A stretch of 22,422 nucleotides of DNA. It comes from Treponema sp. (GTDB taxonomy: Bacteria; Spirochaetota; Spirochaetia; Treponematales; Treponemataceae). This document shows, one piece after another, positions 1 through 6,955 of the stretch; the stretch's first letter is position 1, and every line of letters starts with the position of its first letter. The translations under genes and the position numbers were made by a program. The DNA lies in NCBI GenBank assembly GCA_016293915.1, contig JAEDCY010000041.1, positions 1 through 22,422 of the forward strand, in the 5' to 3' direction. The notes below the pieces were generated by a model that did no database searches, was not told the origin of the DNA, and saw nothing but the letters and a program-made list of their open reading frames with translations.

Positions 1-533
1 ATTATGCACAGGCAATTCACGACAACTTTGGTGATGATATTGATGTTTTCTTTGGACCTGCTTACAAGGGTATTCCTCTGGCGGTTGTGACTGCGGTTGC
101 CTACAGTGAGCTTTACGGAAAGGAAATTAAATACTGCTGCGACCGCAAGGAAGAAAAAGACCACGGTGCAGATAAGGGCGCAATCCTCGGATATAAGATT
201 AAGGACGGCGACCGTGTTGTGATTATTGAAGACGTAACAACCAGCGGAAAATCAATCGAAGAGGTTTATCCGAAAATTAAGGCGCTGGAGACTCAGCCTG
301 GGGCAATCAAGATTGTTGGTGAGATTGTAAGCCTGAACCGCGAAGAGCGAGCTCCGGACAGCAACAAGGCTGCTCTCGACGTAATTACAGAAAAGTACGG
401 CTTCCCGGCACGCGCTATTGTAAGCATGAGCGATGTTGTGGATGCGCTTTATACAAACGGCGATAAGTCGGTAATTACTGATGATATCAAAAAAGAACTT
501 GATTCTTATTATTCTCAGTGGGGCTGTAAATAG
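1..533 (+). CDS. pyrE: Orotate phosphoribosyltransferase, 5'-truncated by the window edge
   Basis: The reading frame is open from base 3, so the gene starts left of the window and about 176 C-terminal residues are visible. OPRTase joins orotate to PRPP to make OMP in de novo pyrimidine synthesis in the cytoplasm. Seen: FFGPAYKGIPLA, the family's substrate-binding strand-loop; RKEEKDHG, the flexible catalytic loop with its Lys; and VVIIEDVTTSGKS, the PRPP-binding motif with the acidic pair. The family is about 200 residues long, so only a short N-terminal piece is missing. A GTG at 87 lies in mid-domain and is not the start. The TAG stop (531-533) touches a family A palindromic repeat. Confidence 0.95.
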   Translation, partial: YAQAIHDNFGDDIDVFFGPAYKGIPLAVVTAVAYSELYGKEIKYCCDRKEEKDHGADKGAILGYKIKDGDRVVIIEDVTTSGKSIEEVYPKIKALETQPGAIKIVGEIVSLNREERAPDSNKAALDVITEKYGFPARAIVSMSDVVDALYTNGDKSVITDDIKKELDSYYSQWGCK

Positions 534-557
534 ATGCTGAAACAAGTTCAGCATGAC
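533..557. repeat. Family A palindromic repeat, single hairpin
   Basis: Arms ATGCTGAA and TTCAGCAT flank a short spacer, ending in TGAC. The first base is the last base of the pyrE stop codon. It is the reverse orientation of the GTCA...GAACTTGTTTC form found at five other places in this window. It may act as a transcript-end hairpin, but no T-run follows directly. Confidence 0.85.
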
Positions 558-598
558 AATACTTTTTAGACAGCCCCCTCTTCTAAAGTGGACTTTAT

Positions 599-1462
599 AT
601 GAATAAGAAATATTTATCAGCATTTTTTATATTTTTGTTTCTTGCTTCTGCAATCTACGCACGTAAGCCTAAGGCCAGAGCAGGCGGATATCCTAAATCG
701 ATTGTTGCCCTGTCGCCAAGTGCCGCCGAGATTCTTTTTACAATCGGCGCGGGTGATCAGGTTTCTGCAGTAAGTGAATTTACAGATTTCCCTGAGGCGG
801 CTAAGGCTAAGCCTGTAGTCGGCGGTTTTGACGGAAAAACTTTGAGCCTTGAAACTATCATGTCTTTTAGGCCGGACCTGGTTTACCTTACCGAGGGAAT
901 GCACAATTTTTTGATTGCGACTCTGGAAGCTAACGGAATTGCTTATTATGTTTCTAAGGGTGATTCTACTGCTTCAGTTGAAAAAGAGATTCTTGAAGTT
1001 GGTAAAATTACCGGCCACGAAAAAGAGGCTGCAAAAGTTGTAGACGGTATGGAAACAAAATTGAAGAAGGCTGTTGCATCGGCTCACAAGGGTGGGGCTG
1101 CAAACTCTGACTCTCCGGTGAATGTTTACTGGGAAGTCTGGAATGCTCCTTATATGTCTGCGGGTGCCTCTTCTTTTATTAATGATGTAATCAAGGCTGC
1201 CGGTGGTGAAAATATTTTTTCTGATTTACCTGATACTTATCCTATGGTAAGTGAGGAGTCTATAATTTCACGCCAGCCTGCAGTTATTCTGATTCCGGCC
1301 AGCACTGGAATGGCGGCTGATGCAGTTGGACTTCGTAATGGCTGGGCCGATATTCCGGCAGTGAAGGGTAACCGTGTTTTTGTTGTAGATGATAACGTTT
1401 ACACACGGCCAGGCCCACGTGTTGCGGATGTAGTTCTGGAACTTTCTGAATTGTTGAAATAG
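599..1462 (+). CDS. ABC transporter substrate-binding protein, iron-complex/cobalamin class (Peripla_BP_2)
   Basis: This 287-residue exported binding protein should capture a metal complex (ferric siderophore, haem or cobalamin) and pass it to the permease encoded next. Seen: an N-terminal signal peptide (residues 1-21, cleavage likely after AIYA, no lipobox Cys); SIVALSPSAAEILFTIGAGDQVSAVSE, split here as SIVALSPSAAEILF then TIGAGDQVSAVSE, the start of the BtuF/FhuD-like fold; RPDLVYL; the long inter-lobe helix region (about 125-165); and a C-terminal PGPRVADVVLEL typical of the family. The start ATG at 599 has only a weak GGA upstream. The gene opens a rightward operon with permease and ATPase. 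The exact ligand cannot be told, and no cobalamin riboswitch fits in the short gap to pyrE. Confidence 0.9.
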   Translation: MNKKYLSAFFIFLFLASAIYARKPKARAGGYPKSIVALSPSAAEILFTIGAGDQVSAVSEFTDFPEAAKAKPVVGGFDGKTLSLETIMSFRPDLVYLTEGMHNFLIATLEANGIAYYVSKGDSTASVEKEILEVGKITGHEKEAAKVVDGMETKLKKAVASAHKGGAANSDSPVNVYWEVWNAPYMSAGASSFINDVIKAAGGENIFSDLPDTYPMVSEESIISRQPAVILIPASTGMAADAVGLRNGWADIPAVKGNRVFVVDDNVYTRPGPRVADVVLELSELLK

Positions 1463-1474
1463 AGGGAAGATATT

Positions 1475-2551
1475 TTGCCTAAGAAGTCAAGTCATGCTGA
1501 ACTTGTTTCAGCATCTTTTTATAGACCCCGAAACAGGTTCGGGGTGACAAATAAACTCTCTTTTTTCTGGAAAATCATTTCTCCCATCCTCTTGGCAATT
1601 TCTGTGATTCTCGCTCTTATGCTTGGCGCAGAAAAAGTAAGCCTTGCGGCTGTATTTGGGCAGGGAGATAAATTCGAAAATATCATTTTATGGCAACTGC
1701 GCCTTCCCCGCGTGCTGCTTGTTTTTATTACAGGCCTTTTACTGGGCGGAAGCGGCGCTGTTTTCCAGCTTTTTTTTCGTAACCCGCTGGCTGAACCCGG
1801 CATTATGGGAATCTCTTCCGGGGCTACACTTGGCGCAGTTATTGCAAGTATTGTTCCTGGGGTGATGGCTTTGACTGGCCGGGGTGGACTTGGTGCTTTT
1901 ATTTCGCCTGTGAATCTTTGTGCATTTGCCGGTGCACTGGGGGCGGGCGTGCTTGTTACTTCTCTGGCCTTTAGTCGCAGAGGTAAGGCTTCATCTGTTA
2001 TGCTGTTACTTTGCGGTACGGCACTTGGAACTCTTTATTCGTCTCTCAGCTCAATGCTGCTTCTTACCTGTAACAAAGAACTTCATTCTATTTATACCTG
2101 GATTTTGGGAAGCTTTAATGGACGCGGCTGGAATGAGCTGTTTTTTATTGCTGTACCGGCAGCGGTATCTATAGTGTTGATGTTCTGTGTGGTACGACCT
2201 TTGGATCTTCTTACAGGTGGTGAAAAATCTGCAGCTGCTCTTGGCGTTGAAGTAGACCGCCTGCGTGTGCTCGTTCTTTTATGCGGCTCTCTTGCGGTAA
2301 GCTGCGCCGTATGTGCGGGCGGAACAATCGGCTTTGTTGGTTTGATTGCTCCGCACATCGTGAGAAAATTTCTAGGCCCTCGCGCAAGAACCCTTCTTCC
2401 TTTCAGTATGATTTTTGGAGCAACACTTTTGCTGCTTTCAGATACCTTTGCCAGAGTGGTTATTGCACCGGGAGAGCTTCCAGCGGGAATCATCACTTCG
2501 ATTCTTGGAGTGCCCTTCTTTCTGGCACTTTGTCTCGGGAGGCGAAAATGA
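1475..2551 (+). CDS. FecCD/BtuC-type ABC transporter permease with a repeat-encoded N-terminus
   Basis: This 358-residue inner-membrane permease of the FecCD family should form the channel for the ligand bound by the preceding protein. Seen: about ten hydrophobic segments from residue 30 on; FRNPLAEPGIMGISSGA and TIGFVGLIAPHIVRKFLG, the family's most conserved stretches; and LPAGIITSILGVPFF near the end. The start is TTG at 1475, chosen because AGAGGGAAGA lies just upstream and no start codon before the first membrane segment is better. Residues 6-25 (HAELVSAS and RNRFGVT) are translated from a family A repeat at 1491-1548 and are not part of the family fold. The stop overlaps the ATPase start (ATGA), indicating translational coupling. 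Confidence 0.92.
   Translation: MPKKSSHAELVSASFYRPRNRFGVTNKLSFFWKIISPILLAISVILALMLGAEKVSLAAVFGQGDKFENIILWQLRLPRVLLVFITGLLLGGSGAVFQLFFRNPLAEPGIMGISSGATLGAVIASIVPGVMALTGRGGLGAFISPVNLCAFAGALGAGVLVTSLAFSRRGKASSVMLLLCGTALGTLYSSLSSMLLLTCNKELHSIYTWILGSFNGRGWNELFFIAVPAAVSIVLMFCVVRPLDLLTGGEKSAAALGVEVDRLRVLVLLCGSLAVSCAVCAGGTIGFVGLIAPHIVRKFLGPRARTLLPFSMIFGATLLLLSDTFARVVIAPGELPAGIITSILGVPFFLALCLGRRK
1491..1548. repeat. Family A two-hairpin repeat inside the permease N-terminus
   Basis: The first hairpin has TGCTG/CAGCA arms around the GAACTTGTTTC core. After a T-rich spacer comes a second hairpin with CCCCG/CGGGG arms in reverse orientation. The unit starts GTCA and ends TGAC, so the ends are inverted. 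It is translated without a stop between the TTG start and the first membrane segment. Confidence 0.85.
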
Positions 2552-3471
2552 TTCGTAAGAATAAAAGTGTCGTTTCGATAGAATCTTCGGATTGCTCAAC
2601 TACCGGAGAACTCCGTGTTTCAAATCTTTCTGCCTCTTATGGCGATAAAACGGTTTTATCTGATGTTAGTTTTAGTTTACAACAAGGAGACTTTATATGC
2701 CTCTGCGGGCCTAATGGGGCTGGTAAATCAACTTTGTTAAGTACTATGGCCGGAGTTGCTGAAGCAGGACTTAAAGCTTCCGGGCAAGTTGTGTGGTTCC
2801 GATACGATGCTTTGGAAACTATGGTGGTTGAGTACGTTGCAAAGCGGCGTGTATCGAAACCACCTCGCCTGGAACTTGCAAAACTCATTGCCTATCTGCA
2901 GCAAAACGAATATTCAGAATGGAATTTCCTTGTCAGAGATTATGTTCTTCAGGGACGATATGCGCATAGTAATGGAGGACATTACGCGGCGGAGGACTGC
3001 GAAGTGGTGGACGGAGTTTTAGGCGAACTCGGTCTTTCAGATTTTTCACAACGCTATATCCACGAACTTTCCGGTGGTGAGTTTCAGAAAGTTCGCCTTG
3101 CCCGAGCCCTCGCACAGACTCCTCATTTTCTTTTCCTCGATGAGCCGGCCGCAAACCTAGACTATGTTTACGAACCGCATCTCATGAAGCTGCTTCGCGA
3201 CACTGCCCACAAGAAAAATCTCGGAGTTCTCGCGGCCGTCCACGACATCAACTTAGCAGCCCGCTTTGCCGACAAAATCCTGTTGCTGCCACCTGCGTCT
3301 TCAACTTCAGCGGCACCGGACACTTCTAAGAATTCAGAGACCTCCGGCAGCAATAAAAAATCCGTGCTTTTCGGAACCCCATCTGATATAATGAATACAG
3401 AAAATTTAAAGTATACATTTGGAGTTGATTTCGAATGCAAAGAGATAAAGTCCTTTCAATCATTACAATAA
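2548..3471 (+). CDS. ABC transporter ATP-binding protein, FecE/BtuD class, with repeat-derived insertion
   Basis: This 307-residue ATPase should power the uptake system of the two preceding genes. Seen in order: Walker A GPNGAGKST (54-62), Q-loop AYLQQNE (116-121), signature LSGGEFQK (174-181), Walker B FLFLDEP (194-200) and H-loop His232. The start is ATG 2548, overlapping the permease stop by 4 nt behind GGGAGG; an upstream extension of the frame only covers permease sequence. Between the first strand and the Q-loop (residues about 81-106) lies a segment encoded by a family B repeat, roughly 14 residues longer than usual for the family. A Ser/Ala-rich linker (250-272) precedes the C-terminal region. 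The 3' end overlaps the next gene by 37 nt. Confidence 0.93.
   Translation: MIRKNKSVVSIESSDCSTTGELRVSNLSASYGDKTVLSDVSFSLQQGDFICLCGPNGAGKSTLLSTMAGVAEAGLKASGQVVWFRYDALETMVVEYVAKRRVSKPPRLELAKLIAYLQQNEYSEWNFLVRDYVLQGRYAHSNGGHYAAEDCEVVDGVLGELGLSDFSQRYIHELSGGEFQKVRLARALAQTPHFLFLDEPAANLDYVYEPHLMKLLRDTAHKKNLGVLAAVHDINLAARFADKILLLPPASSTSAAPDTSKNSETSGSNKKSVLFGTPSDIMNTENLKYTFGVDFECKEIKSFQSLQ
2793..2864. repeat. Family B palindromic repeat inside the ABC ATPase gene
   Basis: A left half begins GTGGTTCCGATAC. A complete unit follows, opening GGTGGTTGAGTA (2823) and closing TATCGAAACCACC (2864). The block is 72 bp, a multiple of three, and is translated as 24 codons in the ATPase. Confidence 0.8.
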
Positions 3472-4298
3472 TTTGTTTTTGTAGTATCGTCCTTATTCCA
3501 CTTGGTCTTGCCCTGATGTGGTTTATGACTGTCTGGAAGAAAAAACGAAAAATCATAATCACCGGAGCCGGCTCCCTTCTTTACATTGCAATCGTAGCTT
3601 TTGTGCTTTTGTTAGAGCCTTCTTACAATACAGGCGGAGTTTCTCTTCCATTTAAATACAAAGGTGGCGAAACAGCTTACGATGCTCCAGCCAACCCGGG
3701 ACGTCCAAATAAAAAAGAAAAAAAGATTTCACCAGTTTCAGATAAAAAACAAAAATCCGAAAAGTCTGCTGAAAATCCCGATGAAGAACGCCTTCCCCGT
3801 TCAGTTAAAAAACAGGGTGGCCGTGTACTTGGCCGAAGCTTTTACGTTTTCCTTTTCTTCTTTATAATTTTGATTCTTGTCTTGTGGCGTAATTTCCGTG
3901 CAGCCGGAAAAAAATCTGATTATGAAAATCCTTATGTAGATACAAATCTCTATAAGCTTCCTCTAACCGAAGATGCAAAAATTCCTATGGTCCATTTTCT
4001 CCGCCTCAAAACAAATCCGGGTGAAAGAATTCTTTATGCAACAGAAACAACTCAAAAAGACAATGAAGGTGATTTTGTTGTTACAGACAAGAGGACTGTA
4101 ATCTTTTCAAAAACAGGTACAAAGGAAATCCCACTTTCGAGTCTTTCCGCCGTACTTTCTGTTTCAAACAGTGTTATGCAGCTTACTGTTGCTGGTGAAG
4201 AAGGCGAACAAAAGCATTATATTTTTATGCCTGAAAGTCAGATGAGGTATGCTCTCGCAATAGTTCGCTGGGCATTCGGCAAGATAGCGTCATCCTGA
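3435..4298 (+). CDS. Membrane protein with charged linker and PH-like C-terminal domain, function unknown
   Basis: I do not recognise this 287-residue protein as a named family member. Seen: two membrane segments near the N-terminus (about 7-30 and 39-60), a Lys/Glu/Pro-rich hydrophilic linker (about 75-130), a third membrane segment (132-150), and a soluble C-terminal part (about 170-285). The last part carries NPGERILYATETT, FVVTDKRTVIFS and IPLSSLSAV, which look like a bacterial PH-domain pattern (inference). The ATG at 3435 lies inside the ATPase gene with GGAG 10 nt upstream, so it is probably translated from the same mRNA and may serve the transporter or simply be carried along. Its TGA stop is supplied by a family A repeat (4289-4314), so the native C-terminus may have been replaced. 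Confidence 0.75.
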   Translation: MQRDKVLSIITIICFCSIVLIPLGLALMWFMTVWKKKRKIIITGAGSLLYIAIVAFVLLLEPSYNTGGVSLPFKYKGGETAYDAPANPGRPNKKEKKISPVSDKKQKSEKSAENPDEERLPRSVKKQGGRVLGRSFYVFLFFFIILILVLWRNFRAAGKKSDYENPYVDTNLYKLPLTEDAKIPMVHFLRLKTNPGERILYATETTQKDNEGDFVVTDKRTVIFSKTGTKEIPLSSLSAVLSVSNSVMQLTVAGEEGEQKHYIFMPESQMRYALAIVRWAFGKIASS

Positions 4299-4314
4299 AC
4301 TTGTTTCGGAATCT
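4289..4314. repeat. Family A repeat, hybrid copy with mismatched arms
   Basis: GTCATCCTGAACTTGTTTCGG pattern: the left arm is of the TCCTG type and the right arm of the CGGAA type, so the stem is imperfect, unlike most other copies. It provides the stop codon of the rightward membrane-protein gene, and the leftward yhbY stop (4313-4315) sits at its other edge. Confidence 0.75.
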
Positions 4315-4609
4315 ACAGCTTAATCTTTCTGTTTTCTTCCTCTTCTGCTTCGCGGAAAAGGATTACTGTAAAGCCTATAATGCGAACAAGGGTTGCATCA
4401 GTTTTTTCGCAGAGTTCTGTTGTGAGGTCGCGGATTTCGTCTTTGTATTCATTGAATTTTACTTTGATCAGTTCGTGTGCGGCGAGGGAATTGTCTACCA
4501 TAGAAATAACGCCGTCTGTTACACCCGCACCGCCAACAATTACAATCGGCTGAAGGTCGTGGGCAAGTTTTTCAAGATTCTTTCTCTGTTTACTTGTTAA
4601 TTCAATCAT
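4313..4609 (-). CDS. yhbY: YhbY-family (CRM domain) RNA-binding protein
   Basis: The 98-residue protein matches the single-domain CRS1/YhbY family, small KH-like proteins associated with the large ribosomal subunit and its assembly. Seen: LTSKQRKNLEKLAHDL at the N-terminus; the GxxG loop in VIVGGAGVTDGV (about 23-34); ELIKVKFNE; and TLVRIIGFTVILFR, the family's last strand. It follows the HD-domain gene by 16 nt, but there is no Shine-Dalgarno. A promoter-like pair ends 6 nt before the ATG, so it may have its own leaderless transcript. The stop lies at the edge of a family A repeat shared with the convergent gene. Confidence 0.93.
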   Translation of the reverse strand: MIELTSKQRKNLEKLAHDLQPIVIVGGAGVTDGVISMVDNSLAAHELIKVKFNEYKDEIRDLTTELCEKTDATLVRIIGFTVILFREAEEEENRKIKL

Positions 4610-4615
4610 GGCTTT

Positions 4616-4644
4616 ATTCTAGTGATTAAAGGAGTTTGACGCAA
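4616..4644 (-). promoter_or_regulatory. Predicted promoter of yhbY, leaderless type
   Basis: On the minus strand TTGCGT (4644-4639), 17 nt, TAGAAT (4621-4616), then 6 nt to the ATG. Transcription would begin at or next to the start codon. It lies in the end of the HD-domain gene and the short gap. Confidence 0.45.
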
Positions 4645-5858
4645 CCGTAGGGAGTATCGGAGTAGCTTTTGAAATCTTCTATGATTCTACGGGCCTTTTC
4701 GGAGATATCGGAAAGTCGAACAGATTTTACGTTGGTTGAGTCTGTCGAAACCACCGCAGAATTCTGTGCAACCACCAGAGGATTAATATATCTCTGCTTA
4801 ACTTTCAGATTCACACAGAAGTATTCATTTTCTGGCAGCGCTTCATTTGTATGTTCAATTTTTGTCATTGTGCGGAAGGTTTTGTAGTATCTACAAAGTT
4901 TGGCATCTTCTGACGTCATTCCGAACTTGTTTCGGAATCTCTGCTCCGAAGATGTAATAGATGCTGAAACAAGTTCAGCATGACGGCCAAGTTCAGCATG
5001 ACTGTCATGTTTAGTATAATCGTCCAGCCTTTCAATCACTTCACGCTCGCTCAAGGTCATAAAATCACTTTCGCTCAGTAGGCCTGCCTTTTCTGCCATG
5101 TTCATAATCTGGCCGAGCAGCTGTAGGGTAAGTTTATTTTCATTCAGTTGAAGAATGTGCCCTATCATACAAAAGTGCTCGCAGTAAAGCTCAGCCACTT
5201 CAAGACTGCGAAAGCCCAGTTCATCACGGCCTTCTTCATTTTTCAAAATCGTAAGGTCATTATAGCAGCGGCGGATTTCTTCCATTGCCCAGCTGCCATC
5301 CAGAGCCATTCCAGACGGAAACATATATTCCAGCCTGTCCGCACTTAATTGCGGAATCTCATTATCTGCAATCGGGTAAATGTGATAGTCTTCAACCTGG
5401 GCGGCGGTTAGTCCGTCTTCTACAAGCAGGAGCCCAAGTTCGGCATCTCCACGAATAATCCGTGAAGTTGGTTCTTCCGTTGCCGTCTGTGTCAAAGCAT
5501 CGCCTTTCCTAAAATCAGAAACATGAGAAAAAACCGGAGTCGAAATATCATGAAGAAGGCCTGCAATTGTTTGCGCCTTGTCGTGAGTAAAATGCCAGAC
5601 AATAAGGGCAACCCCCTTGCTGTGATCCAGGCGGGAATAATAAAAGCGGTTTTTATAAAGAGGTGTCCAGTCGGTTCCGCAAAGCAGCCCCACTCCGGCA
5701 AGGCGTTGCAGAACCGGCAGCTTCAGATATTTGTCCAGAAAAGGCGGCCAGTCGTCGCGTGGACAAAGAATATTGAAATATTCGGAAATGTCACAATCAG
5801 CTGGGGCATAACGCGAAAGCATACTGCTCCAGTCATATTTATCAAAGAAGTTTTGCAA
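4626..5858 (-). CDS. HD-domain phosphohydrolase-like protein carrying two repeat insertions
   Basis: This 410-residue protein has an HD metal-dependent phosphohydrolase core: YSRLDHSKGVAL (His79), LLHDIS (His103-Asp104) and VFSHVSDF (His112). The spacing resembles the dGTP-triphosphohydrolase/SAMHD1-like branch, but the substrate is not known. The start is TTG at 5858 with AAGGAA upstream, as no ATG fits the conserved N-terminal part. Residues about 284-316 (HAELVSAS then FRNKFGMTS) come from a family A repeat (4915-5002). Residues about 369-378 (AVVSTDSTNV) come from a short family B copy (4731-4755). Both lie C-terminal to the catalytic core. The neighbours on the same strand, mscS and yhbY, each seem to have their own promoter. 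Confidence 0.85.
   Translation of the reverse strand: MQNFFDKYDWSSMLSRYAPADCDISEYFNILCPRDDWPPFLDKYLKLPVLQRLAGVGLLCGTDWTPLYKNRFYYSRLDHSKGVALIVWHFTHDKAQTIAGLLHDISTPVFSHVSDFRKGDALTQTATEEPTSRIIRGDAELGLLLVEDGLTAAQVEDYHIYPIADNEIPQLSADRLEYMFPSGMALDGSWAMEEIRRCYNDLTILKNEEGRDELGFRSLEVAELYCEHFCMIGHILQLNENKLTLQLLGQIMNMAEKAGLLSESDFMTLSEREVIERLDDYTKHDSHAELGRHAELVSASITSSEQRFRNKFGMTSEDAKLCRYYKTFRTMTKIEHTNEALPENEYFCVNLKVKQRYINPLVVAQNSAVVSTDSTNVKSVRLSDISEKARRIIEDFKSYSDTPYGCVKLL
4731..4755. repeat. Short family B repeat inside the HD-domain gene
   Basis: GTTGGTTGAG...GTCGAAACCACC, 25 bp, a near copy (reverse orientation) of the 25-bp element in tex at 15958. It is read in the HD protein as VVSTDSTN, a different frame from the tex copy. 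Confidence 0.75.
4915..5002. repeat. Family A two-hairpin repeat plus half copy inside the HD-domain gene
   Basis: GTCATTCCGAACTTG opens hairpin one (TTCCG/CGGAA arms). Hairpin two is reversed with TGCTG/CAGCA arms and ends TGAC at 4984. A further half copy, AAGTTCAGCATGAC, ends at 5002. The whole block is translated in the HD protein without a stop. Confidence 0.85.
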
Positions 5859-5873
5859 ATTGTTTCCTTATAC

Positions 5874-5930
5874 GTCATGCTGAACTTGTTTCAGCATCTT
5901 GTAATGAATCTGAACCCATCGTGGGATGAC
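5874..5930. repeat. Family A two-hairpin repeat between mscS and the HD-domain gene
   Basis: The first hairpin is a perfect TGCTG/CAGCA family A form. The second (CCCA/TGGG around a 3-nt loop) is shortened and ends TGAC. It fills most of the 75-nt gap. Confidence 0.8.
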
Positions 5931-5933
5931 AGG

Positions 5934-6806
5934 CTATTGTTTAATCTTTACATCCAGCTGGTTGAATGGAATGGAAATGCCGGCTTCATCCAGAACCTGC
6001 TTGATCGCAATGTAAAGGTCGTTTTTTGTCTGCAAAAAATCAACAGGCTTAAACCATACAGCAACAACAAGATTTATACTGCTGGCGTCAAAACCGTCGA
6101 ACCAAACTGCAGGTGCCGGATCTTCCAAAACTGTTGGGCATAAAGAAGGAGCTTTCTGCAGAGTTTTCAGGGCCTTCCTCATATCTGTAGAATAATCTAC
6201 TCCAACTTTGAGTGTGAGACGGCGCTTATTGTGATAAGAATTATTTGTAAGATTACTGTTTATAATAGTAGAGTTTGGAATTCGAACCATCTGATTATCA
6301 TAAGTATGAACACGAACTGAAAGTAACTTTACTTCATCAACAATGCCAGTAACGTCTCCTACAATAATCGTGTCGCCAACGTGAATGGAACCTTCTGTTA
6401 AAACAAACAAACCGCTGATCAAATTACTCACCGAAGTCTGTGCTGCAAAACCGATTGCAACTCCGGCAATTCCGGCCGCTCCCCAAATGGCTTTAAGATT
6501 AATTCCAAAAAGACTTAAAATATATAAAACGGCAATCACATAAAAACAATATTTCAAAAAGCGGAGAATTACCGTGCTTCTCTGAGCCGGAAGCTTTGAT
6601 TCAGGAACACGGCGGATTGCCTTGGCTATGATGCGGAAAAATATTCCAATTATAAAAAGAATGAAAACAGAGCCAATAAACTTAAAAAGATGTTCCCAGG
6701 TAATAAAACTTTTAATCCAGCTAAATAGTGAATCAGTTTTATCAAATAATAAATCGTTAGCGGCGTTGCTAGCTGCTTCTCCAATAGAATTAAGTGTTTC
6801 GTTCAT
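5934..6806 (-). CDS. mscS: Small-conductance mechanosensitive channel, MscS family
   Basis: The 290-residue protein matches MscS, the homoheptameric inner-membrane valve that opens under membrane tension and releases solutes on hypo-osmotic shock. Seen: membrane segments at about 41-62 and 80-100; the pore-lining third helix AAGIAGVAIGFAAQTSVSN (110-128) with its Ala/Gly pattern; and the beta domain DTIIVGDVTGIVDEV and VRIPNSTIINS (145-184), followed by the alpha/beta C-terminal domain ending in DVKIKQ. The length is normal for an E. coli-type MscS. No Shine-Dalgarno lies near the ATG; a promoter-like pair ends 6 nt upstream of it. Confidence 0.96.
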   Translation of the reverse strand: MNETLNSIGEAASNAANDLLFDKTDSLFSWIKSFITWEHLFKFIGSVFILFIIGIFFRIIAKAIRRVPESKLPAQRSTVILRFLKYCFYVIAVLYILSLFGINLKAIWGAAGIAGVAIGFAAQTSVSNLISGLFVLTEGSIHVGDTIIVGDVTGIVDEVKLLSVRVHTYDNQMVRIPNSTIINSNLTNNSYHNKRRLTLKVGVDYSTDMRKALKTLQKAPSLCPTVLEDPAPAVWFDGFDASSINLVVAVWFKPVDFLQTKNDLYIAIKQVLDEAGISIPFNQLDVKIKQ

Positions 6807-6812
6807 TCTTAA

Positions 6813-6841
6813 AATGTACCTTGCTTTTATTTTGATTTCAA
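6813..6841 (-). promoter_or_regulatory. Predicted promoter of mscS, leaderless type
   Basis: Minus strand: TTGAAA (6841-6836), 17 nt, TACATT (6818-6813), then 6 nt to the ATG. The -35 box is close to the E. coli consensus. Confidence 0.45.
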
Positions 6842-6842
6842 G

Positions 6843-6955
6843 TGCGGGTCCCCTCGCTGCGCTCGGGGCGCTATGTCCGTGGTTCGCTGGCGCTCAGCCT
6901 CCTCGGCTTCGCCTGCGGTGGCCCGCTTCGCGGCCACTCCCAGCGCTACCCGTTG
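6843..6955. repeat. GC-rich structured intergenic element (possible third repeat family)
   Basis: This stretch is far richer in G+C than its surroundings and packed with small inverted repeats: CCTCGCTGCGCTCGGGG, GTTCGCTGGCGCTC, GGCTTCGCCTGCGG and GCCCGCTTCGCGGCCAC. It covers the gap between nth and mscS and supplies the nth stop codon at its right end. I see no ORF that fits a protein. Only one copy is present here, so calling it a dispersed repeat is inference. Confidence 0.55.

Noticed and set aside
534..598. Cobalamin riboswitch before the uptake operon
   Set aside because: The gap is only 65 nt and is largely occupied by a family A repeat.
2281..2547. Upstream extension of the ABC ATPase frame
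   Set aside because: It overlaps the conserved permease end in another frame; ATG 2548 with ATGA overlap and ribosome binding site is the better start.
5523..6143. Long rightward ORF across the HD-domain and mscS gene ends
   Set aside because: It runs antisense through two clear genes and a repeat, with no protein-like motif.
6272..6292. tRNA T-loop-like GGAATTCGAACC
   Set aside because: It is the reverse of the mscS codons for the conserved VRIPNS segment, and no cloverleaf can be drawn.
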